From JBGTIS01 sp041745535 (GTDB taxonomy: Bacteria > Bacteroidota > Bacteroidia > Cytophagales > Cyclobacteriaceae), in contig JBGTIS010000286.1 in the NCBI GenBank assembly GCA_041745535.1, positions 1 to 11,271 on the forward strand: DNA of 11,271 nt. The letters run 5' to 3'. A program made the position numbers and the translations under genes. The notes below the pieces were generated by a model that worked only from the letters and a program-made list of their open reading frames with translations, did no database searches and was not told the origin of the DNA. This document shows, piece by piece, positions 7,173 through 11,271 of the stretch; positions within the stretch are counted from its first letter, which is position 1; every line of letters starts with the position of its first letter.

Positions 7173-7197
7173 TCAATTACATTGTACTAGAGTAAAA

Positions 7198-9546
7198 ATG
7201 AGAGATTTAATAAAGATTTCAGTTTTAACGGTGATGGTTTTCACGGTTTTTGGCTGTAACAATAAGCAGAATATTACCAGAGACCAGACGTTTAACCAGC
7301 CTGCATTTAATCCGAATCCGACAGGAGCGTATTTGTCTCCCGAGGAAAGTAAAAATACCATGCACCTGCCGGATGGTTATCATATGGAACTGGTAGCCAG
7401 TGAGCCCATGATTAAAGAGCCGGTAGCCATTGTATGGGATGGTAATGGCAGCATGTATGTGGCTGAAATGCTTACCTACATGCAGGACGCCGATGCCTCG
7501 GGCGAGCAGGAACCCATTAGTAGAATTTCGTTACTGGAAGATACCGACAACGACGGGAAAATGGATAAAAGCACCGTTTTTATTGATAGCCTGTTATTAC
7601 CCCGGATGCTACAATGTGTGGGCAATGAACTGCTGGTGAATGAAACCAATACCATCAATATGTACAGCTATAAAGACACGGATGGAGATGGAAAAGCCGA
7701 TGAGAAAAAACTGGTTTACCAGAATGAAAATTACAGGGTAAACGATGCCAACATGGAGCACCAGCGCAGCGGGCTTGACTGGAATCTGGATAACTGGATG
7801 TACGTTACCTATGATCCTGTACGTTTTCGGTATACCAATGGTACCATGCAGGCAGACACGCTGGTGAGTGGGTCAAATGGACAGTGGGGAGTAACCCACG
7901 ATAATTACGGTCGGCTGTTCTATTCCAGGGCAGGAGGAGAAATTCCAGCATTGGGTTTTCAGATAAACCCTGTGTATGGAACCTTGGATTTTGCCGATCA
8001 GTATAATGCGGCATTTTCAGAAGTCTGGCCCATCATCGCTACGCCTGATGTGCAGGGAGGCCCTTTGCGGTTACGCCCCAATGCCACGTTGAATCATTTT
8101 ACCGCTCCCTGCGGACAATCCATTTTTCGTGGCGATCAGTTTCCACAGGATTTTGTGGGAGATTACATCGTTTGTGAGCCTGTGGCCAGAGCCATTAGGC
8201 GTGCCAGGCTGGTCAACCAGAATGGTAAAACGGTGCTCGAGAATATTTATCACCAGCAGGAATTTATATCCTCCTCTGATATGAACTTCCGCCCGGTAAA
8301 TTCAGCCACTGGTCCGGATGGTAACCTGTATATCGTAGACATGCACCGGGGCATTATACAGCAGGGTAACTGGACCCAGCCCGGGTCTTTCCTGCGCCAA
8401 AAAATAGACAGTATTGGTCTGGCCCGGAATGTCGGGCATGGCCGTATTTATCGGGTGGTGCATGATGGTTATAAGCCTGGCCCAAAACCAAACATGCTGG
8501 ACGAAGCTACCAGCGATTTGCTGGCTTATTTAGACCATCCTAATGGGTGGTGGCGCGATAATGCTCAAAAAGAAATTATTAACCGAGGCGATAAATCCGT
8601 CGTTCCGGCTCTTAGAAAAATAGCTATGGGCGAACATGGTTTTCTCTCAAAAGGGCCGGGTCATCTTGCCAGAATACATGCTTTGTGGACGCTGGAAGGG
8701 TTAGGAGCTATCGATAAGGATGTTTTGATCACAGCCATGGAAGATGAACATGCGCAGGTGAGAAGAACAGGGATTTGGATAAGCGAACCTTATTTTAAAG
8801 CAAACGATGAAGCTTTGATAGAAAAAGCCGGGAACCTGAAAGATGATGCGAATTACGATGTGCGGGTTCAATTGCTACTCTCACTGTATGATAGTAAATC
8901 TGATAAAGCTAAGGCCATTGTTAAAGAAATATTAGACCAGAATCGGGACAGTGAAATGCTTACCGCCACTAAAACTGCCCTGGATAATAACGAAGATGTG
9001 CGCACCTTCGGAAGCAAACTTGCCGGACTGGAAGAAGCCGACCGAAATCTGATTCTGAATGGTTCAGCAATTTTTAAATCATTATGCGCAAGCTGTCATG
9101 GCGCTGATGGCAAAGGATTGGCTATAGGAGGAACCAGCATGGCTGCGCCACCACTGGCAGGATCGAAACGACTGGCATTTACCGAGAAAAATACGGTTAC
9201 CAGAATTTTGCTGCATGGTCTAACAGGAACCATTGATGGAAAGAAATACCCTAGTGTAATGCCCGCCATGGGGGCGAACAGTGATGAATGGATTGCATCC
9301 ATAGCAAGTTACATCCGGTACGAATATGGAGGCAGACCGCCCCGACGCCCCGGTGAAATTCCTGGTATGGCACCGGCTGCCGTCAATAGCACATCCGGTT
9401 TTCCCATAAGAGAAACCACTTCGCCGGTGGTTACGCCGGAAGAGGTAAAGCAGCTTAGAGAAGAAAGCGCAGAAAGAACAAAAGCTTGGACGTTAGAAGA
9501 GCTTGAAAGTAAAAAAGAGGCGGGAACCGTCAGTGATTTGCGGTAA
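7198..9546 (+). CDS. Lipoprotein with dehydrogenase-like propeller, HEAT-like repeats and cytochrome c domain
   Basis: A 782-residue envelope protein starting at ATG 7198. The frame extends upstream to a TTG at 7144, but only the ATG places the signal peptide at the N-terminus, with lipobox VFGC and lipidated Cys20. Residues about 55-420 form a beta-propeller of the 'membrane-bound dehydrogenase' type (opening HLPDGYHMELVASEPMIKEP, then AIVWDGNGSMYVAEM). Two calcium-site-like loops are inserted: DTDNDGKMD from 115 and DTDGDGKAD from 160. Residues about 442-600 are helical HEAT-like repeats. The C-terminal domain is a class I cytochrome c with heme motif CASCH (Cys630, Cys633, His634) and the likely axial Met in VMPAMG (688 or 691). 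The architecture suggests oxidation of a sugar or alcohol substrate with electrons passed to heme. The substrate is unknown. It resembles proteins abundant in Planctomycetes, Verrucomicrobia and Cytophagales. Confidence 0.9.
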   Translation: MRDLIKISVLTVMVFTVFGCNNKQNITRDQTFNQPAFNPNPTGAYLSPEESKNTMHLPDGYHMELVASEPMIKEPVAIVWDGNGSMYVAEMLTYMQDADASGEQEPISRISLLEDTDNDGKMDKSTVFIDSLLLPRMLQCVGNELLVNETNTINMYSYKDTDGDGKADEKKLVYQNENYRVNDANMEHQRSGLDWNLDNWMYVTYDPVRFRYTNGTMQADTLVSGSNGQWGVTHDNYGRLFYSRAGGEIPALGFQINPVYGTLDFADQYNAAFSEVWPIIATPDVQGGPLRLRPNATLNHFTAPCGQSIFRGDQFPQDFVGDYIVCEPVARAIRRARLVNQNGKTVLENIYHQQEFISSSDMNFRPVNSATGPDGNLYIVDMHRGIIQQGNWTQPGSFLRQKIDSIGLARNVGHGRIYRVVHDGYKPGPKPNMLDEATSDLLAYLDHPNGWWRDNAQKEIINRGDKSVVPALRKIAMGEHGFLSKGPGHLARIHALWTLEGLGAIDKDVLITAMEDEHAQVRRTGIWISEPYFKANDEALIEKAGNLKDDANYDVRVQLLLSLYDSKSDKAKAIVKEILDQNRDSEMLTATKTALDNNEDVRTFGSKLAGLEEADRNLILNGSAIFKSLCASCHGADGKGLAIGGTSMAAPPLAGSKRLAFTEKNTVTRILLHGLTGTIDGKKYPSVMPAMGANSDEWIASIASYIRYEYGGRPPRRPGEIPGMAPAAVNSTSGFPIRETTSPVVTPEEVKQLREESAERTKAWTLEELESKKEAGTVSDLR

Positions 9547-9560
9547 TCGTTACTCCCAGG

Positions 9561-9620
9561 GAAATGGCTATACCCTCCTTTTGTTCCTATGAGCAAAATT
9601 CATGAGGGTATAGCCATTTC
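9561..9620. terminator. Bidirectional terminator hairpin between convergent genes
   Basis: GAAATGGCTATACCCTC (9561-9577) and GAGGGTATAGCCATTTC (9604-9620) are perfect 17-bp inverted copies. Inside the 26-base loop, TTTTG (9579-9583) can pair with CAAAA (9594-9598), extending the stem past a small bulge. The structure starts 15 bp after the stop of the cytochrome gene and ends 27 bp before the stop of the convergent DUF1080-VCBS gene, so it can end transcription from both sides. There is no long T-run, so it may act mainly as a barrier and as 3'-end protection. Confidence 0.8.
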
Positions 9621-9647
9621 TACAGCTTTCAGACCAATTATAAAGGC

Positions 9648-11271
9648 TTATTTATTCCAGAATATAAAGGTACCTCTGTTGGTAGAAGTGATAATATCTA
9701 CAGCACCATCTTTGTTGAGGTCTACAGCGGTTATTTCAGAACCCGCCCCTGAGCGATTGTGAATAAGTTCTGGCACAAACTCAGCGCCACCGGGTGCGTT
9801 CGGATTTCTTACGGTTCGGTACCAGTATAGTACAGGCGGCCCATAAGGATCAGGATCATAATAATTGTCCAGGTGTGTAAAATATCGTTTCCCCACAATA
9901 AAGTCCTGTATACCATCACCGTCTATATCGGCAAAAGTGGCCCCATGGGGTTGGGAAAAGGTTACATCTCCAACGCTCTTTACCGAATAATCATCACTGA
10001 TTATGTGCCTGGTGAAACAGATGTTTCCTTGCTGGTCATGCTGTTGCTCAAACCAGGCGAAGCCAAACCCATGGGCATTTAAATTGGTGACCACATCGTT
10101 AAGTCCATCGCCATTGGCGTCATAAACAGCCATCAAAGTGCCGCCAATGCCTCGGGCACGGTGCCCATAGCGGCCAAAAGCCTGGGAGTGGTATTTCCAT
10201 AGACTTTCACTGTTTAAAGCTTCTGGCTGTTCCCACCACCCAAAAGCATTGAGGATGTCTAACCGGCCATCACCATTCATATCGCCAGTTCCGATACCAT
10301 GCGCCAATCCATAGCCTTGTTCAGAAATATTATACTCTTCCCAGGGCTGGGTAGGGTCATCGGCATTGGGTTTGGCGTATTTCACAGTTCCATTTCCCGA
10401 GTATACCAACTCCGGCCTACCATCCTTGTCGATGTCTACAAATTCTGTTATTTCACTTTGCGATACATCGGGAAGCACGTTATAACTTTTCCAGCGCCGG
10501 GGTTCTCCTTTAGGATTCATGTAAAGTGTGGTTGCAAAAGCACTACTCAGCACGTCGGGCCATCCATCGTTATTAAAATCGTATGTATCCTGCACCCGAT
10601 TATAGGGAAACTCCAGAGAGGGGCTACCGGTAATGGCAGGGAAAATTTCCCTGTGTTTTGTATAATCGGGACCATAATAAATATAAGGACCGGCGATTAC
10701 ATCCATATGGCCATCCCGATTAAAATCGGCTGCATCAGCAGCCCAGGAATAATACATATCATTGATGCATTGGATGGTGAATCGGGACGATGATGCTTCT
10801 TTAGGAGTTTCTCTTACTGAGATATCTTTCAGCATAATATCTTTGAAATGAACTTCTCCGGAACCGCTCACCAGGAGGGCAATGGGGCCAAACCCATCCA
10901 TCCCTTCCTCTCCATCTACTGCACCGCCTATTTCGCTGCCATCATTTAAAAAAGTACGGATGACATTCGCATCCATAAATACTTCAATTTGATTCCATTC
11001 ACCTGGTCGCAAATCGGTGTCGGGCCTTTCAATTGGTAAATCCACAGGGGGGGCCGGACGAGGAGGTATTCTATTATCTCTTCGAGCTGTTCCCTCATTT
11101 TCATTATCAGGAGGCGGGGCTACTCGATACCATATGCCTCCTGCCCCTCTGAGTGGTTCACGTTCCACCTCCTTTCCCTTCGCATCAAGCGTTACCCGAT
11201 AAGGTAGTACCTCCTCCTTGATTGATATTAAGACTCCTTTCATACCAGTTTCTGTCTTTTCCATTCGGAAT
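9648..11271 (-). CDS. DUF1080-like (3-keto-glycoside hydrolase-type) domain fused to FG-GAP/VCBS propeller (5' partial)
   Basis: The frame is open through the right edge. An ATG occurs at 11264, but it falls inside a domain (preceded by Phe-Arg), so the true start and any signal peptide lie outside the window. The first part (about 11271-10810) resembles the end of a DUF1080 jelly-roll domain: GAGGIWYRVAPP, GEWNQIEVFMDANVIRTFLN, then FGPIALLVSGSGEVHFKDI. Some DUF1080 members hydrolyse 3-keto-glycosides. It is followed by seven Asp-rich calcium-binding repeats of the DxNxDGxxD type at 10727-10701, 10580-10554, 10436-10410, 10283-10257, 10121-10095, 9929-9903 and 9722-9696, which fits a seven-bladed FG-GAP/VCBS propeller. 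The product is probably exported. The propeller may bind carbohydrate or position the enzyme domain (inference). It is convergent with the cytochrome gene and shares its terminator. Confidence 0.88.
   Translation of the reverse strand, partial: FRMEKTETGMKGVLISIKEEVLPYRVTLDAKGKEVEREPLRGAGGIWYRVAPPPDNENEGTARRDNRIPPRPAPPVDLPIERPDTDLRPGEWNQIEVFMDANVIRTFLNDGSEIGGAVDGEEGMDGFGPIALLVSGSGEVHFKDIMLKDISVRETPKEASSSRFTIQCINDMYYSWAADAADFNRDGHMDVIAGPYIYYGPDYTKHREIFPAITGSPSLEFPYNRVQDTYDFNNDGWPDVLSSAFATTLYMNPKGEPRRWKSYNVLPDVSQSEITEFVDIDKDGRPELVYSGNGTVKYAKPNADDPTQPWEEYNISEQGYGLAHGIGTGDMNGDGRLDILNAFGWWEQPEALNSESLWKYHSQAFGRYGHRARGIGGTLMAVYDANGDGLNDVVTNLNAHGFGFAWFEQQHDQQGNICFTRHIISDDYSVKSVGDVTFSQPHGATFADIDGDGIQDFIVGKRYFTHLDNYYDPDPYGPPVLYWYRTVRNPNAPGGAEFVPELIHNRSGAGSEITAVDLNKDGAVDIITSTNRGTFIFWNK

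Noticed and set aside
7144..7197. Upstream extension of the cytochrome gene to a TTG at 7144
   Set aside because: It would put 18 polar residues before a lipoprotein signal peptide, and it overlaps the predicted promoter; ATG 7198 fits both.
10299..10793. 164-codon plus-strand frame opposite the VCBS repeats
   Set aside because: It is antisense to the regular Asp-rich repeats, which create a long open opposite frame; no domain is visible.

Overview
The window looks like chromosomal DNA of a free-living Bacteroidota, most likely a Cytophagales-type organism. The evidence is a set of lipoproteins with short lipobox signals (…LLGC, …FVGC, …VFGC), an ECF sigma factor of the Bacteroidota type, weak or absent Shine-Dalgarno sequences, AT-rich spacers, and one good match to the Bacteroidota promoter (TTG-N17-TAAGTTTG). 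Family content also fits: an IPT/TIG lipoprotein, a GH31 glycosidase, a propeller/HEAT/cytochrome c lipoprotein, and a 3-keto-glycoside-hydrolase-like (DUF1080) domain fused to FG-GAP/VCBS repeats. No rRNA, tRNA, CRISPR array, intact transposon or phage gene was seen.

Layout. Positions 2-79 hold the last codons of an unidentified plus-strand gene, followed by an IPT/TIG lipoprotein (120-959). Convergent to it is a predicted outer-membrane beta-barrel protein (2024-1008, minus). A spacer of about 210 bp with a 13-bp palindrome separates that gene from the divergent GH31 lipoprotein (2235-4529). Next come 600 bp with no convincing intact gene, apparently containing decayed coding sequence, and then a minus-strand ECF sigma factor (5757-5131) without an anti-sigma partner in view. 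A 338-bp, very AT-rich divergent spacer leads to an SMP-30/NHL-type beta-propeller gene (6096-6967) broken by a single-base frameshift. Between it and the next gene lies the C-terminal tail of a lost minus-strand gene (7172-6990). The large lipoprotein 7198-9546 (beta-propeller, HEAT-like helices, cytochrome c) has its own promoter. It ends at a strong 17-bp hairpin that also serves the convergent DUF1080-VCBS gene (9648 to the window edge), which is cut off at its 5' end.

How the genes work together is mostly inference. The theme is envelope-associated carbohydrate processing: an alpha-glycosidase, an SMP-30-like propeller, a dehydrogenase-like cytochrome c protein, and a DUF1080/VCBS protein of a family linked to 3-keto-sugar chemistry. 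Strands alternate and intergenic gaps are large, so this is not one operon. I do not see a clearly new biological system. The most unusual material is gene decay: the frameshifted propeller, the orphan C-terminal tail now overlapping a promoter, and the degraded 4.65-4.89 kb stretch.
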